A stretch of 37,919 nt of DNA from Isotricha intestinalis (GCA_023807065.1 JAJJLU010003691.1:1-37919), one strand, 5' to 3'; shown: positions 1 through 8,705, counted from the first letter of the stretch. Translations and numbers: made by a program. Notes: generated by a model from the letters alone, not told the origin.

Positions 1-474
1 ATTTCAATATATAATTGCTTAGATTTATTTAGAAATGAAGAAATATTAGAAGAACAAGATATGTGGTATTGTAATTCATGTAAAGAATCACAGAAAGCTT
101 TTAAAAAAATGGAAATATATAAACCACCGAATTATTTAATTATACAATTTAAAAGATTTAAAATAAAATCTAACACTCCATTAATATCTTTTTTTTTAAA
201 TAAAAAAATTGACACTTTTATTGATTTTCCTATTCAAGATTTAGATTTAAGAAAATATACTTTTGGACCTGAAAAAAATTCTGCTATTTATGATTTATAT
301 GCTATAATTGAACATTATGGTGGATTAAATTTAGGTCATTATATTGCTATTTGTAAAAATTCTAATTCTTGGATTAAATATAATGATGATAATATTAGTT
401 TAATAAAAGATAAAATTGTTAGTAAAAATGCTTATATATTATTTTATAAAAAAAAAGATTTAGATAGTGATTAA
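1..474 (+). CDS. Ubiquitin-specific protease, C-terminal part (5' end outside window)
   Basis: This is the C-terminal part of a USP/UCH-type deubiquitinase. The frame is open from base 1, so the true start lies to the left. A zinc-ribbon half, WYCNSCK, follows an IYNCLDLF segment. Next come the family motif PPNYLIIQFKRF and the catalytic-His box GGLNLGHYIAI, then SWIKYNDDN, which carries the third catalytic residue region, and a YILFYKK ending typical of the fold. The Cys box is not in the window. These proteases remove ubiquitin from substrates. The gene ends in TAA. Bases 1-141 are identical to 1909-2049 in a broken copy further right. Family assignment is firm; which USP it is cannot be told. 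Confidence 0.88.
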   Translation: MSIYNCLDLFRNEEILEEQDMWYCNSCKESQKAFKKMEIYKPPNYLIIQFKRFKIKSNTPLISFFLNKKIDTFIDFPIQDLDLRKYTFGPEKNSAIYDLYAIIEHYGGLNLGHYIAICKNSNSWIKYNDDNISLIKDKIVSKNAYILFYKKKDLDSD

Positions 475-587
475 AATAATATTTTCAAAATTATAATTTA
501 ATTCCTTAAATGTTTTATTTAAATAATTTTAATCAATTTTATTTAATCATTAATTAATTATTTGAAGAAAAAATAATAAAAACTAAT

Positions 588-874
588 TTAAAATGAAACA
601 ATTTTTATAAAAAAAACCATAAGAATAAAAGAACTTTTTTTTAAAGAATCTTTAAGATTTAATTTCTTATTATAATCATCAATCATTTTTTTAATATTTT
701 CTAAATTTTTTAAAGTTCCCAAGTACATTCTGACATAGAATAACCAACCCATTTTATTTTATATTTTTCTTTTCCATTTTTTGTTCTTTTATCTACTATT
801 TTTTCTACTTCAAATTCTTCTGATATTACCTTTAATTTAATATATATTTTTCTAAATTTTTTCTTATTTAATAT
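588..874 (-). pseudogene. Chromodomain relic with a one-base frameshift
   Basis: Read on the minus strand, bases 874 to 713 encode a chromodomain core: EEFEVEKIVDKRTK, then EKYKIKWVGYSMSECTWE. The frame then hits TAA at 710-712, exactly where chromodomains continue WEPLENL. Adding one base after the GAA codon resumes a matching helix, KNLENIKKMIDDYNKK, which runs on to a TAA at 588-590. The upstream frame is closed by TGA at 875-877 with no ATG, so only the domain survives. Chromodomains bind methylated histone tails and also occur at the end of some retroelement integrases; which source applies cannot be told. The 3' end overlaps the 600-631 segment that is repeated at 2046-2076. A sequencing error could mimic the frameshift, but the missing start argues for a relic. 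Confidence 0.75.
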
Positions 875-1015
875 TCATTTATTGTTATTTAATTAAAATT
901 TTTTTATTATTATCTAATATGATGTTTAATGTTCCTTATTCTAAACATAATTTTTATTTAACTTTAATAGCAATTAATTCTTGAACTAAATATTAAATTA
1001 TATTAATTTTTTTAT

Positions 1016-1462
1016 CTATTCAAATTTTGAACTAATTATGTCCAAATCTTTTAGAACTCCAATTAACCCAATTCCGGCCTGCTCTTTATATATTTTTCCT
1101 TCTTTATTAATATAGTAAAAGTTCATATTAATAGTTCTCACTTTTTTTCCTGTTGGTTTTTTTCCCATAAATTCTCCATCATGAGTAGCAGTTAGTTCCC
1201 ATGAAACAGCAACTTTGTCTTCAGCTGCAATCATATCGATTATTTTCCATTGAATATCAGAAAAAGATTTTCTCATCATATATACTACTGACAAAAATCC
1301 TTTTGGTCCAATAAGGGGTTCTGGTGATGTTGGAGCATATAAAGGAGCTTTTTCATCAACTATTTCTTTTGCAATTTTTTCTTGGACAGCAGGATCTGAA
1401 TGACATATCATTGTTTCAAATTTTTTTAATATTTCTTTATTCCTTTCTACTAGTGGATTCAT
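1016..1462 (-). CDS. SnoaL-like (ester cyclase / NTF2-fold) protein
   Basis: This 148-residue protein starts at the ATG at 1460-1462 (MNPLVER) and stops at TAG. It shows the SnoaL-like pattern: a central SDIQWKIIDMIAAEDKVAV strand pair, then TATHDGEFMGKKPTGKKV, a near-signature of the family (THxGEFxGxxPTGKxV), and a C-terminal helix GLIGVLKDLDI. These small alpha+beta-barrel proteins include polyketide cyclases and many bacterial proteins of unknown substrate, so no reaction is claimed. Base use is visibly less AT-biased than in the neighbours (for example the ccggcc run near 1074). That, with a family richest in bacteria and the position between two halves of a duplication, suggests horizontal acquisition. 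No intron is seen. Confidence 0.88.
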   Translation of the reverse strand: MNPLVERNKEILKKFETMICHSDPAVQEKIAKEIVDEKAPLYAPTSPEPLIGPKGFLSVVYMMRKSFSDIQWKIIDMIAAEDKVAVSWELTATHDGEFMGKKPTGKKVRTINMNFYYINKEGKIYKEQAGIGLIGVLKDLDIISSKFE

Positions 1463-1485
1463 ATTATTTTTATTTATTATAATAA

Positions 1486-2067
1486 AAATCAAATAAAAAA
1501 ATAAAGGTGGATAAAAAAAAATTAATTAAAATCGATTCTACTTTAAATGAATTATCTCAATTAGTAAATTCAAATTTAAATTATTTACTAATGAATAATT
1601 ATATTATAAAAGAAGAAAATATTAATATTTTAATATATCATTATAATCTTTCTGGTTATTTTTCTTCAAATTCATGTAAATTTTGCAATAAAACAGCAAA
1701 TAATTCAAATCAACCTATTTGTAATATATATGAAACATTTAAAAAGGAAAATAAAATAGAAGATATATTTAATTATGGTAAAAGGATAAATCAAAAAAAA
1801 ATAATATTATTTGCAGAAAGTCAAATATTTAATACTGAAGTAAGTGTATATTTAAATTTAAAGAATTTTTATTTTAAAGACACAGAAATATTTAAAAAAG
1901 TAGAAAAAATTTCAATATATAATTGCTTAGATTTATTTAGAAATGAAGAAATATTAGAAGAACAAGATATGTGGTATTGTAATTCATGTAAAGAATCACA
2001 GAAAGCTTTTAAAAAAATGGAAATATATAAACCACCGAATTATTTAATTTTTATAAAAAAACCATAA
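1486..2067 (+). pseudogene. Broken duplicate of the ubiquitin-specific protease
   Basis: The frame is open from 1486 but has no ATG; the first start-like codon is GTG at 1507. The product covers the middle of a USP domain, including a SCKFCNK zinc ribbon half and the segment identical to bases 1-141 of the window. It stops just before QFKRF, so the catalytic-His half is missing. From 2050 the sequence instead matches bases 604-631, which adds FIKKP and a TAA. Both the N-terminal Cys box and the C-terminal His box are absent, so no protease activity is expected. It could still make a short zinc-ribbon peptide. Its left edge abuts the upstream side of the SnoaL gene. Confidence 0.82.
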
Positions 2068-2120
2068 GAATAAAAGTAAATATTAACAAAAATTAAAAAA
2101 TAAAACTATTAAAAAAAAAA

Positions 2121-3524
2121 TTATTCTAATCTTAAAATTCTAGCATAATTTTGAGCTCCAGCTAAAATAGTACCATCAACATGAGTAATACTTCTATAAA
2201 CAGCATTAATTTTTTCATTACCAGCTCCAAGAATATCATCAGTAATTTTCCAAGTTTCTCCATAATCTTCACTTTTAATAAACATAGCACATTCATTTTC
2301 AGCTTTATTTTCATCTCCAGGGAAATTTATATAAACAACTCCATTTCCAATATGAATAATATCTCTACTCCAAATCATTCCATAATTAAATGTTGCTGCT
2401 CTTAATGGTACTGATTTCCATGTTTTACCAAAGTCTATTGATCTATATAATGTTCCTTTTTTCATATTACTATCTGTATATATTCTTATTGGAATTTTAA
2501 CATTTTTTTTTACTACATTTTTTCCCTTTTGACTCATTTTTATCGTGTTTTTATCTACTACTTTTAATTCTAATCCATTTTGAATTGTTGAATATAATTC
2601 TGAATTGGATTTTATATCCATTGTCACTAAACCTTGTTTTATATTATGGTTTGGAATTGTTAAAGATAAAATATTATCTTTTCTTTCAAAGTTTATTGCA
2701 GTATATTGATTATATGTACTTCCAGGATGTTGATAACTTATTGCTAAAAAAATTCCTTTTCCTAAATATTTAACTGTTGAAAAAAATTGTTTTTTATCTA
2801 CAGAAGTAAGAACTTTCTTATAGTGAGTTTCTCCAGATTTTAAAACAGATAAAAAATTATTTCCCCATTGAGAAGCAATCCAAATTTGATCTAATTCTTC
2901 GAAGACATATCCATTTCTCGCAAGAGGAATATCATATTTTCCTTTACTAAAATGAATACCATCTTTAGTAACATAAGTACCATCTCCAGTAGGAATAAGA
3001 AATAAATTTCTACTTTTAGAATAATAAGAATTATAAAAAGCCTTCTTAGTATTTTTTAATTGTGAATTTGATAAAGCAACTCTCCAATTAAGACCATAAT
3101 CAGTACTTGATAAAATACATGAATGACCTCTATCTCCTGTTACTGCAATAACAACTCCTTTATTATTAGTACTTAAACCATATACTTTACGATCTGTTTT
3201 CCCTTTAGGTGTTAGTGCTGTCCATGTCTTACCATTGTCTGTAGAACGGATTATGCAGTTCTTCTCGAAGTAGGAATCTGAGTATGGAAATGATGATGAA
3301 TAGTCACGGGCTCCTAAACCTGCTATTATTATTTTCTCTTTCTTTGGACCCTTGAATGATATTATAGATGCTATTCTGTCATATAAATGTAAATCCACTT
3401 TGTGACCTGAACGGTCGAGCACTTTATGGGTTTTTATATTGAATATTTCTGTTATTTTTGGTGGGTTTGATAAGGGGAAGGAAAATGAATTTAATATAAA
3501 AGAAAATAATAATAGGAAATACAT
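2121..3524 (-). CDS. Secreted Asp-box (BNR repeat) protein, sialidase-fold-like
   Basis: This 467-residue protein has a clear signal peptide (hydrophobic residues 2-16, then FPLSNPP). At least four Asp boxes of the S-x-D-x-G-x-x-W type are visible: about 94-101 (STDNGKTW), 140-147 (STDYGLNW), 362-369 (SIDFGKTW) and 418-425 (SEDYGETW). These mark a beta-propeller as in sialidases, sortilin-type and other BNR proteins. A catalytic sialidase triad was not identified, so an enzymatic role is only possible. The first third, near the start codon, is noticeably richer in G and C than its neighbours. No transmembrane segment follows the propeller, so secretion or delivery to a lumen is likely. It is convergent with the broken USP copy. 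Confidence 0.82.
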   Translation of the reverse strand: MYFLLLFSFILNSFSFPLSNPPKITEIFNIKTHKVLDRSGHKVDLHLYDRIASIISFKGPKKEKIIIAGLGARDYSSSFPYSDSYFEKNCIIRSTDNGKTWTALTPKGKTDRKVYGLSTNNKGVVIAVTGDRGHSCILSSTDYGLNWRVALSNSQLKNTKKAFYNSYYSKSRNLFLIPTGDGTYVTKDGIHFSKGKYDIPLARNGYVFEELDQIWIASQWGNNFLSVLKSGETHYKKVLTSVDKKQFFSTVKYLGKGIFLAISYQHPGSTYNQYTAINFERKDNILSLTIPNHNIKQGLVTMDIKSNSELYSTIQNGLELKVVDKNTIKMSQKGKNVVKKNVKIPIRIYTDSNMKKGTLYRSIDFGKTWKSVPLRAATFNYGMIWSRDIIHIGNGVVYINFPGDENKAENECAMFIKSEDYGETWKITDDILGAGNEKINAVYRSITHVDGTILAGAQNYARILRLE

Positions 3525-3645
3525 TTTTTTCTAAATTTTTTTTTATTTTTTTTTTATTCAAGGGTTTCAAAATAAAAAGATTATTTATTTATTTTAATCA
3601 ATTATTATTAATAAACTTATGATATTTATTTTATTTAGTTTATTT

Positions 3646-5178
3646 TTATTCTTTTTTCTCTTCTTCTTTTTTCACTTCTTCTTTTTTCTCTTCTTCTTTT
3701 ATCTCTTCTTTCTTTTCTTCTTCTTTTTTTTCTTCTTCTTTTTTCTCTTCTTCTTTTTTTTCTTCTTCTTTTATCTCTTCTTTTTTTTCTTCTTCTTTTT
3801 TTTCTTCTTCTTTTATCTCTTCTTGTTTTTGTTCTTCTTTTTTATCTTCTTCAACTTTATTATCATTTCCTTCATCAATACTACTTTTTTTATCTTGACT
3901 CTGACTTTGCTCTTCATCAGGAACCATATTTTCTTCTAAGCTATTTTTATCATCTTGTCTTTGATAATCTTCATTATCATTAAGTAAGAAATTAATTTTT
4001 TCTTGAACAACATTGATTTTATTATAAATTTCTTCTTTTTCTTTTTCAATTTTATTATTTTCATTAACAATTAATTTATTATCTCTTTCACATTTTTTTT
4101 TAAACAAACTCATTTTATCAATACTTCTTCTTAATTGTAAAATTCTTTCCCAAGTATCTTCTTTATTATCTTTAGTAACAGGGAAAAATTGAATCATTTG
4201 TCCTTTTTTATATTTAATTTTTTTTGGTTTTTTTTTTTTATGTTCAATAATTAAATTATTAATTAATTCTTCTCTTTTATTTTGCATTTCATCGACTTGA
4301 TCTCTTAATCTACTATTTTCATTATCTAAATCATCAACTAAATTTTCTAAATACTCTTTTTCATCTTTATATTCTTTTTTTGTTTTATTTAATTCTTCTT
4401 TTACTTTATCATTTACTCCTGCTAAAACTTTTAAATTATCTATTAAATTTACTTTATCTCTTTCTAATAATTCTGCCATATCTTTTGTTAATTCTCTTTC
4501 TTTATCTAATTTTTCTTGAATTTTACTTTTTTGTTCTTGAAGAATTTCTACTAATCCTTTTAATAAAGATAAATTTTCTTGATTTTCTATAAATTTTTTT
4601 TTTAATTCTTCTATTTCTATTTTTTGTTCTTCTTCTAAATAACCTAAATTTTCTATTTTAATCTTTTGTTTTTTTAATATTTCATTTGAATCTTCTATTG
4701 CTTTCTCTGCTTTAATTTTATATTTTTCTTCTTTTTTTGTTTCTAATTTAAATCTTTCTTTCATTTCTGCTAATTCTTTATTTTTATTTATTAAGTAAAA
4801 TTTTGTCATTTGAAGATCAGTTTTGACATTATATTCATTTTCTTTTTCTACTTTTAATTGTTCTAAAACTTCTCTTTTTTTACTATTTATATTTTCAACA
4901 GAAACAAAATTTCTATTAAAATCATCTAGTAATTCTCCATATTGACCTCTTAAATATTGATATTCTTTATATTTTTTCTCATATCTTTGTGTTCTATAAC
5001 TTAACTCGTTTAATAATTGAACTTCTGAATTATTTTGCCTTAAATTCTTTACACTATTTTCTCCTTCTATATCTGGCATTATATTATATTGATTTGATGT
5101 TATTGTTGTTTCTGTTTTTGCAGAAAAATTTCTTATTTTATTTTTATTGTCATCTTTTAAAGATATTGCTTTTTTCAT
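3646..5178 (-). CDS. Coiled-coil protein with a Lys/Glu repeat tail
   Basis: A 510-residue protein, not recognised. Residues about 60-315 form long heptad-rich coiled coils. A short Lys/Pro-rich hinge (KKKKPKKIKYKKGQMIQFFP) follows, then a second coiled coil to about 410. The last 70-80 residues are low-complexity repeats built from IKEEEKKEE and EEKKEE blocks, and the C terminus is essentially all Lys and Glu. No enzyme motif is seen. The architecture suggests a scaffold or cytoskeletal/ciliary structural protein, but that is inference only. The start ATG is preceded by a T-rich leader on the plus strand and no intron was needed. Confidence 0.8.
   Translation of the reverse strand: MKKAISLKDDNKNKIRNFSAKTETTITSNQYNIMPDIEGENSVKNLRQNNSEVQLLNELSYRTQRYEKKYKEYQYLRGQYGELLDDFNRNFVSVENINSKKREVLEQLKVEKENEYNVKTDLQMTKFYLINKNKELAEMKERFKLETKKEEKYKIKAEKAIEDSNEILKKQKIKIENLGYLEEEQKIEIEELKKKFIENQENLSLLKGLVEILQEQKSKIQEKLDKERELTKDMAELLERDKVNLIDNLKVLAGVNDKVKEELNKTKKEYKDEKEYLENLVDDLDNENSRLRDQVDEMQNKREELINNLIIEHKKKKPKKIKYKKGQMIQFFPVTKDNKEDTWERILQLRRSIDKMSLFKKKCERDNKLIVNENNKIEKEKEEIYNKINVVQEKINFLLNDNEDYQRQDDKNSLEENMVPDEEQSQSQDKKSSIDEGNDNKVEEDKKEEQKQEEIKEEEKKEEEKKEEIKEEEKKEEEKKEEEKKEEEKKEEIKEEEKKEEVKKEEEKKE
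3655..3830. repeat. Purine-strand tandem repeat coding for Glu/Lys tail
   Basis: Plus strand shows imperfect TCTTCTTCTTTT / TTCTTCTTTTATC units repeated more than ten times. On the coding (minus) strand this is a pure-purine GAA/AAA tract giving EEKKEE and IKEEEKKEE units. The length is likely to vary between alleles because the units are short and nearly identical. Confidence 0.85.
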
Positions 5179-5289
5179 TTTTTTATTTTTTTTTATTTTT
5201 TTTTTTTTTATTTTTTATAACTTACATAATTTATATTTAATTATCAAATATATAAATTTATATAATAAAAAAACTATAAAAAAAATCCT

Positions 5290-6852
5290 TTAATCATCTT
5301 TTCCTTTTCTACTTCTACTTTTACTTTTATTTCTCCTTTCTCTACTTCTTTCTCTTTCTCTTTCTCTTTCTAAATTTTGTAATTGTTGTTGTTGTTGAAT
5401 TATTTGTTGATTTGGTATAATAGGCATCATACCCATACTAAACATATTATACATTCCAGGCATCATATAATTAGGATAAATAAGTCCTGGTCTCATCATA
5501 GGAAAATTTCCATTCATATTATTATTAATATTATTAGTATTATTATTATTAATATTATTTTTCATTTTCAAATTTTGATTATCTTTATTTTTTTTAATAA
5601 TACCTTCAATATATTTTATTTTTTCTAAATCAATAAAATTTTTATTTTTATTATTATTACTTTCGATTTTTTCTTGTTCAAAGCATAACAAGCATAATTT
5701 AATTCCAATATCTTTAGGTAATTCAGTACAATCTCTGCTTTTAGAAACATTTTCTTGATTATTTAAAGGATTTTGTAAATCTTTAACTCTTTCAAAACTT
5801 AATTCACAAAAGCAAAGCCAAAAAACTGAGAAAGAACCTCCTAATTTAATACCATTTTCATTTTGCCAATGAGCACTTACTTTATCTCCTATAAATGATG
5901 TCATTATTGCATATCCTTGAAATGCTCTTGTTCTACTTGCTGAAAATATTAATATTACATTTCCTCTTTGAAAAGCATCATTTAATTTCTTTTGATTAGG
6001 TATTGTTGTTGCCCATTCATTTTCTTTTTTTGAGACTTCTATATTTTCCTTATTTTGACTCTTTATTATGAAAAATTTCGCATTGTCAAAAAATGAATAA
6101 TATAATGGATTTGCATTTTCTCTTGGAATTAATTGATTTAAAGTACTTATTCTATTTTGAGGATAAATTAAAGATGAATTACTTATTTTTTCTTGTTCTA
6201 ATTGCTTTTTAGCATTTTCTTTCATTTTTTCATATACTTCATATAATTTTTCCTTAAATTCTAATTCACTATTATTTGGAATTATACCTTTTTTTTCTTT
6301 TTTACAAAAAGGACAATTTTTTTCTTCTTTTTTATCATAACAGTTTTTACATATTGTTTCATAACAACATAAAGTAATAACAGGTAAATATTTATATTCA
6401 TTATCTTCTTTTTTTTTACATATTCTACATTGAAATTTTTCTTGTAAAATATCTAAATTTAATTTATAACCAATTTTTTCTAAAGGTTCACTTGTATTAA
6501 ATAATTGATATTGATTTCTTCTTATTCTATTAAATTCAATTCCTTTTGTTAAAGGAATTTGATTTGGATCTGATATATCTTTTATAAATTTATTATCTTC
6601 AAATTTATATAAGGGAAATCTTTTTATGGTTAATTTAGTTAATGGACCTACTTTATAATCATCATTTTTTATTTCATTTTTTTTTTCGTCATAAAATATT
6701 AATTTAAAATCTTCAGGTCTTTTATCACTCATATTTCTACGCTGTATTATTTCCTTTTTTATGTCTCCTATACTTATTTCTGTTGTGTCAAAGTTTATTT
6801 TGTATTTCTTGTTTTCACAGGAAAATCTGTAGTATATTGTGTTTTTTATCAT
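5290..6852 (-). CDS. DWNN + RING + YTH protein (RBBP6/Mpe1-like with an m6A-reader domain)
   Basis: A 520-residue protein with an unusual domain order. Residues about 3-78 resemble the ubiquitin-like DWNN domain (YYRFSCENKKYKI, then PEDFKLIFYDE, PLTKLTIKRFP). Residues 142-183 form a RING/U-box-like finger with Cys at 142, 145, 162/163, 168, 171, 180 and 183, as in RBBP6 and yeast Mpe1. The CCHC knuckle normally between the two is absent. Residues about 258-393 are a YTH domain: AKFFIIKSQNKENI, then WATT with cage Trp280, VILIFSASRTRAFQGYA, a second cage Trp345 in FSVFWLCFCEL, LQNPLN, and SRDCTELP. The tail is Asn/Met-rich and ends in an Arg/Ser/Glu tract. YTH domains bind m6A in RNA; RBBP6/Mpe1 belong to the cleavage-polyadenylation machinery. 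A role coupling m6A reading to 3' end formation is inferred. Confidence 0.9.
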   Translation of the reverse strand: MIKNTIYYRFSCENKKYKINFDTTEISIGDIKKEIIQRRNMSDKRPEDFKLIFYDEKKNEIKNDDYKVGPLTKLTIKRFPLYKFEDNKFIKDISDPNQIPLTKGIEFNRIRRNQYQLFNTSEPLEKIGYKLNLDILQEKFQCRICKKKEDNEYKYLPVITLCCYETICKNCYDKKEEKNCPFCKKEKKGIIPNNSELEFKEKLYEVYEKMKENAKKQLEQEKISNSSLIYPQNRISTLNQLIPRENANPLYYSFFDNAKFFIIKSQNKENIEVSKKENEWATTIPNQKKLNDAFQRGNVILIFSASRTRAFQGYAIMTSFIGDKVSAHWQNENGIKLGGSFSVFWLCFCELSFERVKDLQNPLNNQENVSKSRDCTELPKDIGIKLCLLCFEQEKIESNNNKNKNFIDLEKIKYIEGIIKKNKDNQNLKMKNNINNNNTNNINNNMNGNFPMMRPGLIYPNYMMPGMYNMFSMGMMPIIPNQQIIQQQQQLQNLERERERERSRERRNKSKSRSRKGKDD

Positions 6853-6959
6853 TTTTTTAGATATATAAATATTTATTATTTTTTTTATAACAATTTTAAT
6901 TTTTTCTTTTGATTTTTAATTATTATTGATTTTAAAAAAAAATTTTTTTTTTTTTGTTA

Positions 6960-8141
6960 ATGTTGAATAATAATGAAGATAATAAAATTAATGTTTCAAT
7001 AAATTCAACTGAAGAAATAAAAGAGAAAAAAATTTCAAAAAGAAAAGAACAAAAGCAAAAAATTAATAAAATAATATCTAAAATTCCAGTATTATTCATA
7101 TTTTTTAATATATTATTTTATACAATAATGTTAGCATCATATTACATAATTCCAAAATTATCAAATAAAAAAATAAATAAATATGCAATATCAGTATCAT
7201 CTTTAGGAAAATCATTTGCAATATTTTTAATAATAATAATAATATTATTAATAATATCATTTTTATTAACATGGTTAACAAAATGTGAGAAAATACCAAA
7301 TAATTCAATATTTACCTTAGATACAATGGAAAATATGAATCCACAACAAAAAATAGAATATATAGCTTTAAAAACAGCAGATTTAGAAAATATTTTATAT
7401 AATAATTATAATAGAATTCCAAAATTAAATAATAACAATAATGATAATATATCTGATGAAGATTATTATATTATTAATGAAAGAACTGAACAAGGTGAAA
7501 TTAGATTTTGTAGAACTTGTAATCAATTTAAACCTGATAGAAGTCATCATTGTAAATATTGTGGTACATGTTATTTAAAAATGGATCATCATTGTATTTG
7601 GTTTGATAATTGTATAACAATATCAAATTATAAATATTTTATTTGTTGTATTTTATATTCTTTCATTCTTTTATTTTGTTATTTATGTATTTTTTCTCCT
7701 CTTTTTAGAAATATATTAAAAAATGATTATAAATTCAAAGTTAATATATCAACATTAAATGCTATTATTTTTACTATTATTTATATTATTTCTATTGCTT
7801 ATACAATTTTTACTGGAATTTTATTTATTTTTCACATTATGTTAGCTTTAAATAATTATACTACTTTTGAATATAATATTATTCATAGAAATTTTAGTTT
7901 GTTTTCAAAAGAAAAATATTCTCTTGTTAAAAATGATAATAATATTAATATTAAAAGATATGAGCCTTTAAAATCTAAATATGATATTGGATTATGGAAA
8001 AATTGGATTCAAATTTATGGAAAAAATCCTTTATTATGGTATTTACCTATTAAAAGTGAATTTAAAGAAAATGGATTTAATGATGGAATTAATTTTCAAC
8101 AAAATGATGATGAAACTTTAGAAACTATTTGTTCTATTTAA
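6960..8141 (+). CDS. DHHC-type protein S-acyltransferase
   Basis: A 393-residue multi-pass membrane enzyme that transfers palmitoyl groups to cysteines of substrate proteins, usually at Golgi, ER or plasma membrane. The start is the ATG at 6960-6962. Two transmembrane helices (about 45-68 and 82-107) precede the Cys-rich domain, with FCRTCNQFKPDRSHHCKYCG and then the catalytic DHHC at 209-212. Two more helices follow (about 228-250 and 265-290). A typical detail is altered: the sequence reads DHHCIWFDNCITISNYKYF, where DHHCPWVNNCVGxxNxxYF is usual, so the Pro after DHHC and the NNCVG turn are lost. The catalytic Cys and zinc ligands are kept, so activity is expected. It diverges from the YTH gene across about 107 bp. 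Confidence 0.93.
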   Translation: MLNNNEDNKINVSINSTEEIKEKKISKRKEQKQKINKIISKIPVLFIFFNILFYTIMLASYYIIPKLSNKKINKYAISVSSLGKSFAIFLIIIIILLIISFLLTWLTKCEKIPNNSIFTLDTMENMNPQQKIEYIALKTADLENILYNNYNRIPKLNNNNNDNISDEDYYIINERTEQGEIRFCRTCNQFKPDRSHHCKYCGTCYLKMDHHCIWFDNCITISNYKYFICCILYSFILLFCYLCIFSPLFRNILKNDYKFKVNISTLNAIIFTIIYIISIAYTIFTGILFIFHIMLALNNYTTFEYNIIHRNFSLFSKEKYSLVKNDNNINIKRYEPLKSKYDIGLWKNWIQIYGKNPLLWYLPIKSEFKENGFNDGINFQQNDDETLETICSI

Positions 8142-8183
8142 AAAATATTAAAAATTTTTTTTGAATTGTTTTTTTTATAATTT

Positions 8184-8705
8184 TTATAAACCTAATTTTT
8201 GAAATAATTTATAAGTTTTTTTTCTAATATTTCTTTGATTAAAATCAATTTTTGTTAATTTTTTATATATAAGTTTACTTTCATTATCTTTTTTTAATAA
8301 TGTAAATAAAATTCCTCCTGAAGTTTTTCTTTCAGGGATTTCTTCAATAATGATAATTTCATTATTATCTTTTTTAGACATTGGAATTTTTTTTTTAATT
8401 CCTCCTTTATTTTCGATTTCTAAAGTTTCATAAAATTTTCCTAATAAAAAATCTTTTCCTAAACATTCATAAAAAGAAATTAATAAATCTTCTCTACTTT
8501 CATTTAAAATATAACATATATATTTTATTAAAGTAGTTCCATTTTTTTTTTCACATTCTACTTTTATTTTATCTATGTTATATATTATATCTCCATTACT
8601 ATTATATTTTTTTAAACCTTTTATTTCTAATGATTTATTTATTACTTTTGGAATTTCTTTTTTTTCTATTATTTTATTTTCTTCTTCTTTGATTAATTTT
8701 TCCAT
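8184..8705 (-). CDS. PHAX RNA-binding domain protein
   Basis: A 173-residue protein. From about residue 55 it matches the RNA-binding domain of PHAX, the adaptor for nuclear export of capped snRNA precursors: LIKYICYILNESREDLLISF, then a helix, LLGKFYETLEIENKGG, and a C-terminal PERKTSGGILFTLLKK that corresponds to the family signature TPGGVFLNLLK. The lengthy N- and C-terminal arms of animal PHAX, with the export and cap-complex contacts, are missing. The protein is therefore little more than the RNA-binding core with a short charged N terminus. It lies tail-to-tail with the DHHC gene, about 40 bp apart. Family call fairly firm; the export role is known only from animals. Confidence 0.75.
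   Translation of the reverse strand: MEKLIKEEENKIIEKKEIPKVINKSLEIKGLKKYNSNGDIIYNIDKIKVECEKKNGTTLIKYICYILNESREDLLISFYECLGKDFLLGKFYETLEIENKGGIKKKIPMSKKDNNEIIIIEEIPERKTSGGILFTLLKKDNESKLIYKKLTKIDFNQRNIRKKTYKLFQKLGL

Noticed and set aside
3619..3939. Plus-strand poly-Phe frame
   Set aside because: It is the complement of the Glu/Lys repeat tail of the minus-strand coiled-coil gene and has no other content.
6954..6959. Start of the DHHC gene at TTG, two codons upstream
   Set aside because: An ATG follows at 6960-6962 and non-ATG starts are not expected in a eukaryotic nuclear gene.
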